A stretch of 64,000 bases of DNA from Candidatus Poribacteria bacterium. GTDB taxonomy: Bacteria; Poribacteria; WGA-4E; GCA-2687025. How positions within the stretch are numbered: the first letter of the stretch is position 1; the number at the start of each line of letters is the position of its first letter. This document shows positions 35,094 through 46,400 of the stretch, in pieces. The translations under genes and the position numbers were made by a program. The stretch spans positions 1 to 64,000 of the forward strand of contig BPJZ01000009.1 of the NCBI GenBank assembly GCA_026004875.1, read 5' to 3'. The notes beneath the pieces were generated by a model. That model searched no databases, was not told the origin of the DNA, and was given only the letters and a program-made list of their open reading frames with translations.

Positions 35094-36431
35094 ATGCAGA
35101 CGCCGCGTCTGGTGGTCGAGGCCTTCGAGGGGGAATGGTTCAGCGGTCGTCGGGCGCTGGTCTACGAGCCGGTGGAGGACCTTCGGCAGATCGGCTTCCG
35201 CTCTGTGATCTCCTCGTTGCGCATCTACAAGGCGAGAGGGTACCCGGCCGGGTCCAACTGGAAGGCGATCTTCTTTGAGCGGCCCCGGTTTCAGGGCGCC
35301 CGGTTGGTCCTGGGGCCCGGGTACTATCCGAGCCTTCGCGACATTAGCTACAACTTCGACAATCGGATCGCTTCGGTGCGGTTTGGGTCGGAAAGCGTTG
35401 TTGACGGGCCGGAGTGGGGGTCGGTGCCGGTGATCGTGGACCTGTTCGAGCGGCCGCACTTTGCCGGTCAGCGGACGACGGTCATCCGCGACGAGCCCCG
35501 GCTCGATCAGCGAGTCGTCGGAACGATCGGTTCGATCCGGTTTTACAAGGGGCCGGACTTCCCGCCTCTTGCCTGCAGGGTTCAGCTTTATGAGCAGCCG
35601 TTTTTCGAAGGGGTGCCCTTTCCGGTGGAGCTGTCGCCGCAGGACGCGGTTGTTGAGGTTCCCGACGTCACGCAGTTGTCTCAGCCGCTCCCAACCCGGT
35701 TAGGGTCCATCAAGATCGAGGGTTGGACGCGGGCCAGTCCTTTTTCGGTGGTCGTCTTTCAGGACGAGTTTGACGGCACTCGGTTGAAGGAGGGCTGGGT
35801 CTGGACCGACCCCAAAGAAGGCGGCAACTGGGAGGAGCGGCGTGGTTGGTTGTTGATCCGCGCCGAGCCCAACCAGGACCTCTGGCGAGGGGCCAACTTC
35901 GACGCGCCTCGGCTCCTGCGGCCGGAGCGCGGGGACTTCGCTATCGAAACGCGGCTGCAGATGACCGGCGAGACGAACCCTCACGGCGGGCTGCTGATCT
36001 GGTATAACGAGAATGCTTTCTTGCGTCTAGAAAAGACTTCCCCCCATCATGCGTTTGCTGGAGACGTGCGCTTTGAGGCCCACACCGGTCGAGATGAGGA
36101 CCCCTTGGTCGGCCGTGGGATCGGCCTGCGGGAGGCGCCCCAGCTTTACCTGCGGATCGAACGGACGGGGAACCTCTTCCACGGCTACGCCAGTGCCAAC
36201 GGCGTGGACTGGGTGAGCTGTGGCACCACTTACGTCAGCATGGGGGACGCCGTTCACGTGGGGCTGCACGCTCTCTGTCCGGGGAAGATGCCCCCGACGC
36301 TTACCCGCTTTGATTATTTTAAGGTCCTCAAGCGGCCCGAGGAGACGCCCCTGGCCCGAACGCGGATCGCTACCGGTGCGCGTCCCTCCAGACAGCTGAG
36401 CCGGGTCGCCACCATCCGCCAGCTGACCTAA
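35094..36431 (+). CDS. Double beta/gamma-crystallin protein fused to a DUF1349/concanavalin-like domain
   Basis: A 445-residue protein from the ATG at 35094 (GGGAG ahead). Residues 5-215 hold four Greek-key motifs of the beta/gamma-crystallin type, for example F-E-G-E-W-F-S-G-R-R-A-L-V-Y, I-F-F-E-R-P-R-F-Q-G-A-R and L-F-E-R-P-H-F-A-G-Q. One carries D-N-R-I-A-S, close to the calcium-clamp rule D/N-D/N-x-x-S/T-S. Residues 225-420 resemble DUF1349: D-E-F-D-G-T-R-L-K-E-G-W-V-W, G-G-L-L-I-W-Y-N-E-N and F-H-G-Y-A-S-A-N-G-V-D-W. No signal peptide is evident, which is odd for such domains. Role unknown; perhaps carbohydrate binding stabilised by calcium. Confidence 0.68.
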   Translation: MQTPRLVVEAFEGEWFSGRRALVYEPVEDLRQIGFRSVISSLRIYKARGYPAGSNWKAIFFERPRFQGARLVLGPGYYPSLRDISYNFDNRIASVRFGSESVVDGPEWGSVPVIVDLFERPHFAGQRTTVIRDEPRLDQRVVGTIGSIRFYKGPDFPPLACRVQLYEQPFFEGVPFPVELSPQDAVVEVPDVTQLSQPLPTRLGSIKIEGWTRASPFSVVVFQDEFDGTRLKEGWVWTDPKEGGNWEERRGWLLIRAEPNQDLWRGANFDAPRLLRPERGDFAIETRLQMTGETNPHGGLLIWYNENAFLRLEKTSPHHAFAGDVRFEAHTGRDEDPLVGRGIGLREAPQLYLRIERTGNLFHGYASANGVDWVSCGTTYVSMGDAVHVGLHALCPGKMPPTLTRFDYFKVLKRPEETPLARTRIATGARPSRQLSRVATIRQLT

Positions 36432-36458
36432 CCCCTCTTGGAAGAAAGGAGCGATTCC

Positions 36459-37405
36459 ATGCTTCGCGCTGGATTTATTGGAGCCGGCCCCCGCGCTCGC
36501 AGTGCCCATTATCCGGTCCTCCCTCGACTGGAGGGCGTGCGGCTGGAGGCCGTGGCCGAATGGGACGAGGACCGGAGAAACGCCGTCGCTGAGCAAGTAC
36601 GGCGTTCCGCACCGTTTTGCCGACCATCGGCAGATGCTGGAGCAGATGGAACTGGACCTGGTCTATTGTGTGATGAACGAAATCTACTTGCTCCAGCCGG
36701 CGCTAGACTGCCTGGAGGCCGGCGTTCACCTGTTCATCGAGAAGCCGCCAGGGAAGGACCCTCAGGAAGCTGCCCGAATTCTGGAGGCCGCCGAGCGGCG
36801 AGATCGCATCGTGATGGTCGGCCTGCAGCGCCGATACGCGGCGGTCACCCAAGAGGCGATGCGGCGAGTGCAGGCCACAGGACAAACGACCCTGGCCGTT
36901 GGAGAGTTCCACAAGTGGCTGACCCACCCAGGGAACACCTCGACCCTCTGGAACGACCTGATTCACGTAGTGGACCTGATCCGGTTTATGGTCCAGAGCG
37001 AACCGGCGGAGGTCACCGCCTATGGTGATCGGTTTGGAACCGAGTGGAAGAACTGCTACACCGCCCTGATCCGCTTCCAGAACGGAGCGCACGGGGTGCT
37101 TTTGGGAAATCGGGCCTCCGGCGGTCGGGTGCTCCGCGCGGAGCTGCACGGCGTCGGTGTCGGCTGCTACATGGAGATCCCCTCCCAGATCGAAGTGCTG
37201 GAGGCGGGAAAAGAGCGGTTGACACTCACCGGCGCGGAGCTGGTCGGCGGCGACCCTTCCGACGTGCCCCGATACGAAGGCGTGTTGGCGATGCACCGGC
37301 ACTTGATCGCCTGTGTCCAGGAGGGGCGCTACCCCCTCTCCGACCTGCGCGATGTGATCCCACACCGTCGCGCTACTGGACCGGATCGAAAGCGGCTCGG
37401 GATAA
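36459..37405 (+). CDS. Gfo/Idh/MocA-family oxidoreductase (two frameshifts)
   Basis: Starts at the ATG at 36459 behind AAAGGAG with A-G-F-I-G-A-G-P-R-A-R-S, a standard dinucleotide fold. Deleting one base in the A pair at 36595-36596 joins A-V-A-E-Q to Y-G-V-P-H-R-F-A. A second surplus C at 37359-37361 restores the end R-D-V-I-H-T-V-A-L-L-D-R-I-E-S-G and a TAA stop, giving 314 residues. The catalytic-lysine motif is F-I-E-K-P-P-G-K, followed by M-V-G-L-Q-R-R-Y. It would oxidise or reduce a sugar or related alcohol. It lies downstream of secreted carbohydrate-binding proteins, and may process what they capture. Confidence 0.8.
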
Positions 37406-37409
37406 CCCG

Positions 37410-38332
37410 ATGCGGCGTTTCGTCGCTCTGATCCTCCTGGGATGGGGAATGGCCTGGGGGGAGGTCCCCAACTTGGAGGGCTGGAGCCTGTTGAATGCTG
37501 GAGCCGTTCAGGTCCGCTATCGACGGGGCCACGAGGCGGCGGCACGGCGTGCGGATCGAGTGGCCGAGGACCTCTACCGGCGGATAGACGAGCGCTTTTC
37601 GCTGGCTCCGCCAGGCCCGTTCGTCCTCTGGATCGCCGATTCTGAGACCGACTTTGTGCGGATCAGCGGCGGACGCATCGTGGACTGGGCCCAGGGGTTC
37701 GCCTTTCCCGATCGCCTCGAAGCGGTCGTGCTCTTCTCGGGCGGCCCCGGCGAGTTCGAACAGCTCGATCGACTGGTTCGGCACGAGATCGCCCACCTGT
37801 GTCTGAGCGTCCTGGCCGGGGGGTCACTGGGAGGCGATTCCTCGCTGGTTTCACGAGGGATTTGCGATGTACGTCTCCGAGCCGTGGACGGTGACTGAGG
37901 AGCTCCGCCTCGCCGTCTCTGCAGTCGGGGGGTCGGCTGCTGCCCTTGGAGGAGCTGGAAGACGGGTTCCCCACGGAAGGACGGCTGGCTCAGTTAGCCT
38001 ATACCGAGTCATTTCACGCGGTGAGGACGCTCGTCTTCGACTATTCCTTTACGCAGCTGGCCACTCTGTTAGGTCGGCTTCGGGCTGGAGAGTCGTTCCC
38101 CCAGGCCTTTGAGGCGACCTATGGCCTGACGGTCGCCATGTTTGCCCACGATTGGAAGGAGAAGGCCGGGAGCGGCTCTCGGTGGCTTTCGGTCCTAGCG
38201 GGCCTTTTGGCGTTGGGGCTTGCGTTGACGCCGGTCCTGCTCTGTGGCTATTGGCGCCGGCGTCGGGAGCAGGCCTCGGTGCTAGCCCGCTGGGAGGAGG
38301 AGGAACGAAAGCCGGACTCCTTCTACCGCTGA
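37410..38332 (+). CDS. Peptidase MA-like gluzincin, secreted and membrane-anchored (two frameshifts)
   Basis: A 306-residue protein once surplus bases in the G6 runs at 37818-37823 and 37927-37932 are removed. A signal peptide (residues 1-17, ending M-A-W-G) precedes a zinc peptidase domain with H-E-I-A-H (125-129) and, downstream, W-F-H-E-G-F-A-M-Y with the third ligand Glu, the pattern of the peptidase MA family. A membrane helix (S-V-L-A-G-L-L-A-L-G-L-A-L-T-P-V-L-L) near residue 270 is followed by a charged cytoplasmic tail. It is thus a periplasm-facing anchored protease. The substrate is unknown. It follows the Gfo/Idh gene after 4 bases. Confidence 0.72.
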
Positions 38333-38347
38333 GAGAACTCCCCGTCT

Positions 38348-39147
38348 TCAGTTGCCGGGGGCCGCCCCCAGCTCTTGGATGATCGTCCGTCGGAGCGCCT
38401 CCTCTCGCTCCGGCGGCAGGCGACGGCCGCGCTCCTCCGGCTTCCGGGGCGACCAGTAGCGGTCGCCGATCCAGATTTCTAGGTGAAGGTGCACCTCCTG
38501 GGTTTTCGAGACCCCTTCTTGGCTGGTGCCGGAGTTGCCCACCCCGGCCGATGGGCGTCGTTCGGTCCACCCGCTGGCCCACCTGGATCGCTTCCACCGC
38601 GCTCAGATGGGCGTAAAGGGCTCAAGACCGGCTCTCCCTGCTCGTTTCGTCCGTGGTAGAGCCACACCTGGCGCCCCCGGAGCCGGTCGAGGACATCTCC
38701 CCAGATCGGGTCCGGTGGGACGCCCCATTCGCCCGGCGTCGCGCCGATCTCAGCGCAGCGGCGCAGCATCGCTGCCCGATCCTCTGGAGACATCGGACGG
38801 TAGTCGTGATCGGCTCGGATTACGATTCCTGGCGCGATCGGGTAGACCGCCGTTCCCCAAGAGACGCCGTAAAAATCGATCCCTTGGTGGACGCCGTGCC
38901 GATAGGGCCGCGGGTCGCCCGGTGTCCGGAGCATCCATGGCTCCAACCAAATCGGTAACGGATTCCGAAAGCGCCCCTTGAGCTGAGCAGCGGTCACCCC
39001 GCTGAGGTCGAGCAGCCCCCACGCCGGGTCGTCCCTGGGCGGTATGGCCACAGAAGCTCCCCAAACGCTCGCCGGAGGGCTCCCTAGCAGCCCAAGCAGA
39101 CCCATCACCCATCCGATCACGAACTCATTGGTGCGTGTGCTTTTCAT
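38348..39147 (-). CDS. M23/LytM-family peptidase (two frameshifts)
   Basis: Starts at the ATG at 39145-39147 behind GAAGGG, with a signal peptide ending near A-S-V-W-G-A (residue 31). The zinc ligands H87 and D91 lie in H-Q-G-I-D-F-Y-G. The H-x-H motif appears in E-V-H-L-H-L-E-I-W after repairing surplus bases at 38618-38620 (restoring L-Y-A-H-L) and at C4 38542-38545 (restoring R-V-G-N-S-G-T-S). That gives 265 residues with a full active site, so it is a likely peptidoglycan endopeptidase. A larger than usual insertion (M-S-P-E-D-R-A-A-M-L-R-R-C) separates the two ligand pairs. It converges on the gluzincin gene. Confidence 0.78.
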
Positions 39148-39232
39148 TGCCCTTCTTTGGCGGTTGTGGTAGGTTCTTCCCGTCTTCTTGGGAATCACGG
39201 TGAGGATGCGCCAAGAGTGAGGAGTTAGTTTC

Positions 39233-40045
39233 ATGGTCCGCTTTGGAGGCGAGTACCCCCTGACTCGGGATCAGATCCAGTTCTACCGAGAGAACGGATT
39301 TGTCCAACTGGACAACGTCCTGACCGCTGAGGAGTTGGAGTTCCTCCGGAACGCCCTGGAGGAGGCCGTCATGGCTCCGGCCCGTCATGCGGTCGTCAAC
39401 AGCGACGGACGCTCCGACTACGCGAAGGTATTTTACCAGAAAGTGAACATCTGGCGCGATCATGAAGGGGTTCGGGAGTTTGTCTTCAGCCCACGGCTGG
39501 CAGAGATTGCGCGGCGTTTGGCCGGATTTCGTGCCGTTCGGCTCTGGCACGACCACGCCTTGATCAAGATGCCCGGCCCGGACAGCCGTCCGTCCCCTTG
39601 GCATCAGGACCTTCCCTATTGGCCCATGAACGAGGAGGGGGCCCTCTCCTGTTGGATGGCCCTGGACGACGTGACGGTACACAACGGGTGCATGCAGTTC
39701 ATCCCCGGCACCCATCGGCTGGGCAAGCTACCGCCGATCAATCTCGTCCAGCCGCAGGACATCTTCTCGATGATCCCACCAGAAAAGAAGCACCTGATCG
39801 GCAAGGAACCGTACGTCGCTGAGATGAAGGCTGGCAGCTGCACCTTCCACGACGGTCGGACGTTTCACTACGCCTCTCCGAATCGGTCGGATAAGCCTCG
39901 TCGGGCCATGGTGGTGATCTACATGGCCGACGGGACTACCTACAACGGCAAGCGGCACATCTGCACCGACCCGTTGGGTCTGCAGGTGGGTGATCGACTG
40001 GAAGGGGAGCTGTTCCCCCTACTTGCGGAGGGCGAACCGGAATAA
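39233..40045 (+). CDS. Phytanoyl-CoA dioxygenase (PhyH) family oxygenase
   Basis: A 270-residue Fe(II)/2-oxoglutarate oxygenase with GAGGAG ahead of its ATG. Iron ligands are H124 and D126 in W-H-Q-D-L-P-Y-W and the distal H212 in T-F-H-Y-A-S-P-N; the Arg pair in K-P-R-R-A-M likely binds 2-oxoglutarate. The N-terminal Y-R-E-N-G-F-V-Q-L-D-N-V-L is typical of the family. Substrate unknown. The stop is followed one base later by the start of addB, but the two have no functional link that I can see. It diverges from the M23 peptidase gene. Confidence 0.88.
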   Translation: MVRFGGEYPLTRDQIQFYRENGFVQLDNVLTAEELEFLRNALEEAVMAPARHAVVNSDGRSDYAKVFYQKVNIWRDHEGVREFVFSPRLAEIARRLAGFRAVRLWHDHALIKMPGPDSRPSPWHQDLPYWPMNEEGALSCWMALDDVTVHNGCMQFIPGTHRLGKLPPINLVQPQDIFSMIPPEKKHLIGKEPYVAEMKAGSCTFHDGRTFHYASPNRSDKPRRAMVVIYMADGTTYNGKRHICTDPLGLQVGDRLEGELFPLLAEGEPE

Positions 40046-40046
40046 G

Positions 40047-43000
40047 ATGTCCTGGACGGTACTGGTGGCCGAGTCGCTGGAGGAGCGCGACCGAGAGCTG
40101 TGTCGTCGGCTGGAGTCGGCCTGGAACCCCAAGACGGGACAGTTAGAGGCGCAGCTGCTAGTTCCCACCCTCCAACGGACGGCTTACCTCCAGGCCCGGA
40201 TTGTGGAGCACTTCGAAGGGCGCTGTTGGCTGCCCCGCGTCGAGACGCTGGAGCAGTTCCTCCGGCGTCAGAGCCAGTCCCTCGAGGAGCCGGCCCCTTG
40301 GATCAGCGACGAGATGCGTATTCTGATGATCCAGGCGCTGCTTCCCGAGACGGAGTACGGAAAACGCCGCTCTCCAGGCCGGGGCACCGCCCGCCGCTTC
40401 CTAGAAGTGATCGAGGCCCTCTCCGGTGTCTGGAGGGAGGATCGCGATCTCGATCCGCTCGCCCAGAAGCTCTTAGGAGACCCACACGCCTACGGGCATA
40501 CGGTCGTGGAGCTTGCCCGACGCTACGAACGTCGGCTACGAGAGCGCAACGTGCGCGACTGGCGGCTGGTCGCGCTCGATCTGATCGAGGCCTGGAGACG
40601 ACAGGCCGGCTCCCCTCTGGGGCGGACGTTGGTTGTGGACTCCTTCTCTCGTCTGCGGCCGATCGAAGCCGACCTACTAGACGCCCTTGCTGCCCGCTTT
40701 CTGGAGGTGATCGTTACGCTCTCCGGCTCCGACTCCGACCTGGACAAGGAACTGAACCGACGCGGGCTCTTGGTCCAGCGCTCCGTTTGGAGCTGGGCCA
40801 AGCGTCATCGTCCCAGAGTGGTCTTTTGTCGCCCTTCGGAAGACGATGGAAGTAGGAGCGCTGGACTCCGGCAAGTGGCCCGACGGCTCTTCGAGCCGGT
40901 CGCGGCCCTCTTGGAGGCTCCGCCCCTCGCATTGCCGCCAGGGGGGTTGCGACTGCTCCGTCCGGCCACCCGTCGGGAAGAGGTGCGACGGGTCGCCCGT
41001 GAGATTCGGGATTCCGCCCGATCGCTCCCCGCCCTGGACCTTCAGGGGATCGCTCTGGTCGTCCCCAGCGTCCAGGCCTATCGGGAGCTGATTCAGGAGG
41101 TTTTTCAAGAGTACGGAGTCCCGGTGGTCTTCTTTCAAGGGGTTCCGCTAGCCTCTCACCCGGAGGTGCGCCGTGCGTTGAAGCTCCTGCGTCTGTTGGC
41201 CCGTGAGGAGGGCCGTTTGGACCGCCGAGACGATCGCCGACCTGATCCGAGAGGCCCGACTTGAAGACGCCCCGGACTGGGAGGAGCAGCTTTCCCGGTG
41301 GCTCCCGGATGGAGCTCCCTCTTCTTGGGCGCTTTGGCCCTTCTCGCTGGATCGGTTCCTTCGAACCGCCCGAAGAGTCGGATTGACAGGAGACTTCGAC
41401 CTGGAGCGGTGGGCAGAACGGATCCGTGCGGTCCTTTCTGTTCAGAGCGACGAAGAGGACGAAGGGGAGCCCGCCGTCGAGTCGCTCGAAGGCGCCCGCC
41501 GGCGGGTCGCTCAGGCGATCCGAGACCTGTTGGCCGTGGACCGGTTTGTACAAGAGGCAAAGACGCTCGGTGAGGCCGAGGACATCCCTCGATTTTTTGC
41601 GACCCTTCGGCAGTTCTGCCGGCGCTATCAGCTGGTAGCTCTCGGTCAAGAGAGCGACGTCCAAGATCGCCGCGCTCGAGAGGCGTTCTGGCGCTTTCTG
41701 AACCGGCGTGAAGCTGATTACCACACGCTGGCAGAGCTGATGCCGGGAACGGTGGAAGGCTCTGTCGGCCTTCGGTGCGCCGAGATGCTCCTCCGGGCTT
41801 TGGAGGATCCGGGCACTACTTATCTGCCGGCCCAGACGCCCGAAGGGGTGCGGGTGATCTCCTTTCCCCAGGTGGCCGGACTTCGCTTCCAGCGGGTCTA
41901 CCTTTTGGGCCTGACGGAAACGGATCTTCCCTCGAAGGGGGGGTACCAACTTTCTTCTTGCCCCAGAGCGCGACCCGGAGGCGGCGGAGCTGTTCGTGAC
42001 GCTGGAGTCGCTGCCGATGGAGCGGTTCCTCTTCCGGGAGGTGATCGCCAACGCGCAACAGGTCGTCCTGAGCTGTCCTCGGCTGGAACGCGGTCGAATG
42101 CTGGTTCCCTCGCCGTTTCTGGAGGATCTGCGAACGGCCCTAAGGGCCGAGCTTCCCGAGGAGCCCCCCTCGGCCGATTCGAAGGCCTATCTTTCCACTC
42201 GTGAGGTGCTCCTGGAGATGGGACGGCGGCTCAACGCCGAAGGAGCTGAACGGCTTTGTCCCTTCTTGAGCGCGGAGGGGGGACAGGAGGCGTTGCCCGA
42301 AAACGTCGCCACCCTGATCGCCATGGAGCGGCTTCGGAGCAGCCGAGAGCAGTGGAGCCGCTTTGATGGCTATCTGGACCCGCTCCCGGTGGAGGTGGCG
42401 GAGTATCTCCGTCGCCATGCCGACCGCCCTCAGGCCCCCTCTCAGCTTCGGCTCTATGTGCTCTGTTCGATTCGGTACCTCTTCCGGGAACTGCTCGGGC
42501 TACGCCGCATGCGGCCTTCCGAGCCGGAGGTTCCTCCTACCCTGCGCGGCACGTTGGTCCACACGATCCTGGAGCGCTACTTTCGGGAGGGGCCCCCCGC
42601 CGACGACTTAGAGCGGGAACGCCGACGGCTAGCCCAGATCGCCGAGGAGGTTCTTGCTCCGTACGACGCCGTTTTCGACTCCCTCTATTGGCAGGTGGAG
42701 AAGGAGCGGCTGACCGCTGGTCTGACCGGATCAGGGGCCGAAGAGAAGGGAGTACTCGCCCAGTTTTTGGAGCTGGAGCGCGAGTTTGAAGCCTTTTTCT
42801 CCGGCAGCGGATGGCAACGAGGGGCGCGGGTAGAGGTCCGCTTTGAAGAGGGGTCCGAGATCCTCCCCCTGGCCGTCGAGGGCCCCGCTGGAACCGTTCG
42901 CATCGCCGGACGGATCGACCGGGTGGACCTCAACCCCGAGGCCGGCCAGGCGTTGATCGTTGATTACAAGGTCGGAAGCCGGGCGCCCCGGGTTCAGGAC

Positions 43001-43453
43001 GTCCTCGAAGGAATCGAGCTGCAGCTGCCGCTTTATCTGGCGATGATCCCTCGACTTTTTGAGTCGGTCGAACCCGTCGAGCCGGTCGGGGGGGTTTACT
43101 ATCACCTGCACCCGTTCGGCGAGGTCCAGGTAGGCAGCGGTCTGCTGCTCCAGGAGGCAGCTGGGCCAAAGCTGAGAGGCCGAAGGTTCCTGGTCGAGTC
43201 CCAAGAGGCGTTTCGCGAGGCGCTCTCGCGGGCGCAACAAGCGGTCCTTCGCATTCGGGAACATCTGAGCGCCGGTCGGTTTCCATGGACCCAATTCGAG
43301 CCGTCGCAAGCCGGTTGCCCGTTCTGCGACTTCGCGACAATCTGCCGTCTGGACGACTCTCGGCGGGAGGAGATGCGCTCCTTCCAGCCGGTCTTTGAGC
43401 CGATTCCGCTGCTTCCAACAGCAGAGGTGACGGGTCCGGAGGAAGCGGAATGA
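40047..43453 (+). CDS. addB: AddB-type helicase-nuclease subunit with Fe-S nuclease domain (two frameshifts)
   Basis: A 1134-residue protein after deleting one base at 41210-41212 and one in G7 at 41937-41943. The N-terminus has no Walker A, so the helicase-like part is probably structural, as in RexB-like subunits. The C-terminus is a RecB-type nuclease: G-R-I-D-R-V-D-L, then I-V-D-Y-K-V-G and Q-L-P-L-Y-L, the full D...D-x-K...Q set. Four cysteines suit a 4Fe-4S staple: one in L-Y-V-L-C-S-I-R-Y-L and three in C-P-F-C-D-F-A-T-I-C. With AddA it would resect double-strand breaks for recombination. Its stop overlaps the addA start (ATGA). Confidence 0.85.
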
Positions 43454-46400
43454 CGGAGCTGACCGCTGAGCAGCGCCGGGCTGTGGAGACCGAGCGGAAC
43501 GTCCTGATCACCGCCGGCGCCGGCACCGGCAAGACCCGCACGATGACGGAACGGATCATCCGAAAGCTGGATGAGATCGACCACATCCAGCAGCTACTGG
43601 TCGTCACCTTCACCGAAGACGCCGCCTCTGAGGTGCGCCACCGGGTCTATGGGGCGCTGTTGGAACAGATTCGAACCGGGGACCCCTCCCGGCGGGAGCA
43701 CTTTGAGCGGATCCGCGATCAGTTTCCCAATCACCACATCTCGACGATGCACACGTTTTTTGCCGCGCTGCTCCGGCAACACGGCCATCGTCTCTCCGAG
43801 GAGGACGGGGGGCGGGTAGAGCCCGATTTTGTGATCCTGGAGGGGGCGGAGCAGCGGGCGTTGCTTCGGGATTCGGTCGAGTCGGTTCTGGACGAAGCTG
43901 CCCAGAATCGCCACTCTCCGCTCCGGGAGCCGTTAGCGTTGTGGCTTCGGAGCGGGGTCCGTCGCTCGCAGCTCTGCGCCGCCGTCGAGGCGATCATCTC
44001 CCGACGAATTGAGCTTCGTTCTTGGCTGGAGAAGGCTCGGTCGCTCTCCTTCGAGGCGCTCTTTCAAGCGCACGAAGCGTGGGGCCGGGCGCTCTTGAAG
44101 CGGCTCCAGGCTGCGTTTTTTAGCGATTCGGAGGTGGTTCAGCTCCTTGAGCACATCCGGACCTGCGCCCCCGCTTCGGACGCCAACGATCGGCTCGCCA
44201 AGCTTCGGGAGGCGGTACTCCGGGCCTTTCAGGAGGAGAACCCGGCGGGCCTACTGGAGTGCCTTCTGACAAAGCAACAACGGCCCCGCTCCTTTGGAAA
44301 CGTGGGGAGCCAACGCAACTGGGACCCTGAAGTGTTGGAGACGCTTCGCGGAGCGTTGACCCGTCTGGCCCGACGGGTCGAAGAGGAGCAGTCGCTTCGG
44401 TGGGATTGGGACCCCTCTTTGGAATCGGAAGCCATGGCCCTGGCTCGCGCCTTAGCGCTCCTCGCCGAGGCGGCTCTAGAACAGTACCGGGCGCGGAAGC
44501 TCGCGCGGCATCTCGTGGACTTTGTGGACCTGGAGGACTTTGCCGGCCGACTGGTTCGTCAGCCGGAGGTGCGACGGCTGCTGCACCGGCAGTTTCGTGC
44601 CATCTTCATCGACGAGTTCCAGGATACCAACCGGCATCAGTGGGGCACCTTCCGGGCGATCGCCGCCGACCCCCGAACGGAGAAGATCCCTCCGGGACGG
44701 CTCTTTCTCGTCGGCGACGAAAAACAGGCGATCTACGAGTTTCGGGGCGGGGAGGTGGAGGTCTGCCGGATCGCCGGTCAAGAGGTCGAGGAGCAGCTTG
44801 AGTTCACCGTCAACTTCCGAAGCGGCTCGAACCTGTTGTTGTTTACCAACGCCTTCTTCGATCGATTGCTCACCGGAGAGGCGCCCTACGAGGCCCGTCC
44901 CCAGGCGCTCGCTCATCGGGAGGACCGGCAGCCCCCTGTCCGCTTCCGTCCAGGAGAGGGGACGGTTGTTCACTGGGTGCTTCCAGTGGAGGGGAGTCGC
45001 GTCGGGCGCCAGGAGCTCCGGCGCGAGGCCCGTTGGATCGCTCGCCATCTGCGAGAGATCCTTGATGGAGCCCACTCGGAGCGCTATCCGGGGATCGCTG
45101 AGCGCGCCCGAAGTGGCGAACCGACGATTGGAATTCTTCTTCGGCGCTCGACTCATCAACGGCTGTACGAGGACGCCTTGCGAGCGTACGGGGTGCCGTT
45201 TGTCGCCGCGCGAGGCCGCGGGTTCTTCCAACGGCAGGAGGTGCGCGACCTGCGGAACGCGCTGATCTTTCTGAACGATCCCGAGGACGACCTGGCGCTG
45301 GTAGGCCTGTTGCGATCGCCGCTGTTTGGATGTAGCGATCTTGGACTGATTCGCCTCCGGATGGCGCAAGAGGAGCTCGGCACGCTGAACTTTTGGGACA
45401 CCTTGCTTCGTCTGGAGGAGCGGGGCCCCAGCGAACTGGAGGCACGCTTTGGCGAGGACGCCCCGGCGATCTACAAGGCGGTGGTGCTGCTCCGTCGCTG
45501 GCAGGATCGAGTCGGGCGGAAAGGGATCGGGCTCCTCCTGGCCCAGATCGTCGCCGAAACCGGACTGGTGGCCGCTCTGAGCGCCCGACCGAACGGTCAA
45601 CAGGAGGTCCTGAACGTCGAGAAGTTCATTGATCTAGCCCGCGAGTTCGAAGCGGGGGCGTTCCCGACCTTAGCCGACTTTCTCCTGTACCTGGAGTCAC
45701 AGGATGCGGGCGATGAGGAGGGAGACGCCGATCTGCCGGAGGGGGGCGCCGTTCAAATCCTGACCGTCCATCGGGCCAAAGGCCTGGAGTGGGACCTGGT
45801 GGTCGTCCCGGACACCGCCGGGGAGTTTCAAACTCGAGTCGAAAGAGCGGGACGCCTACGGCGGGCGGTTTTCAACGGCTCGGATCGCCATCGGCGCGCT
45901 GACCTTCAACGGAGAGGAAGAGGACAAGAGCTACACCGTTGCGGTGCTGGGCGCCCGAAGCCCGCGAGAGGAAGCCCCTCCTTTGGAACTATCTCCAGGA
46001 GGTCCAGCGGCGGCGTATTCTGGCGGAGCAGCGACGCCTTTTATACGTGGCCTTCACTCGGGCGCGGAGAGCCCTGTTGTTCACCTCGGTTCGCAGAGCG
46101 GAACGTCTCCCGGAGTCGCTGGATCGGGCCTCCTGCTGGTCCGACTGGATTCAGCTGATCCTGAGCGACTCGAAGCTCCGGGCCTGTTGTGAGCCGTTCC
46201 TGATCGAGGAGGAGGAGATCGCCGAAGAAACGGACCAGCAGGGTCTTTCGGTCCCCTCTCAGATTCAGGAGCCGGTTCCCTTCCGGCAGGAGGACCTGCG
46301 TCCGCTGCGGCCTAAACAGGAGACGGTCTTGATCACCGAGCCGCCCGTCGAGGCGCAGCACTTGGCGTTTTACCCTTATAGCTCCGATCTGCCGTTTCTG

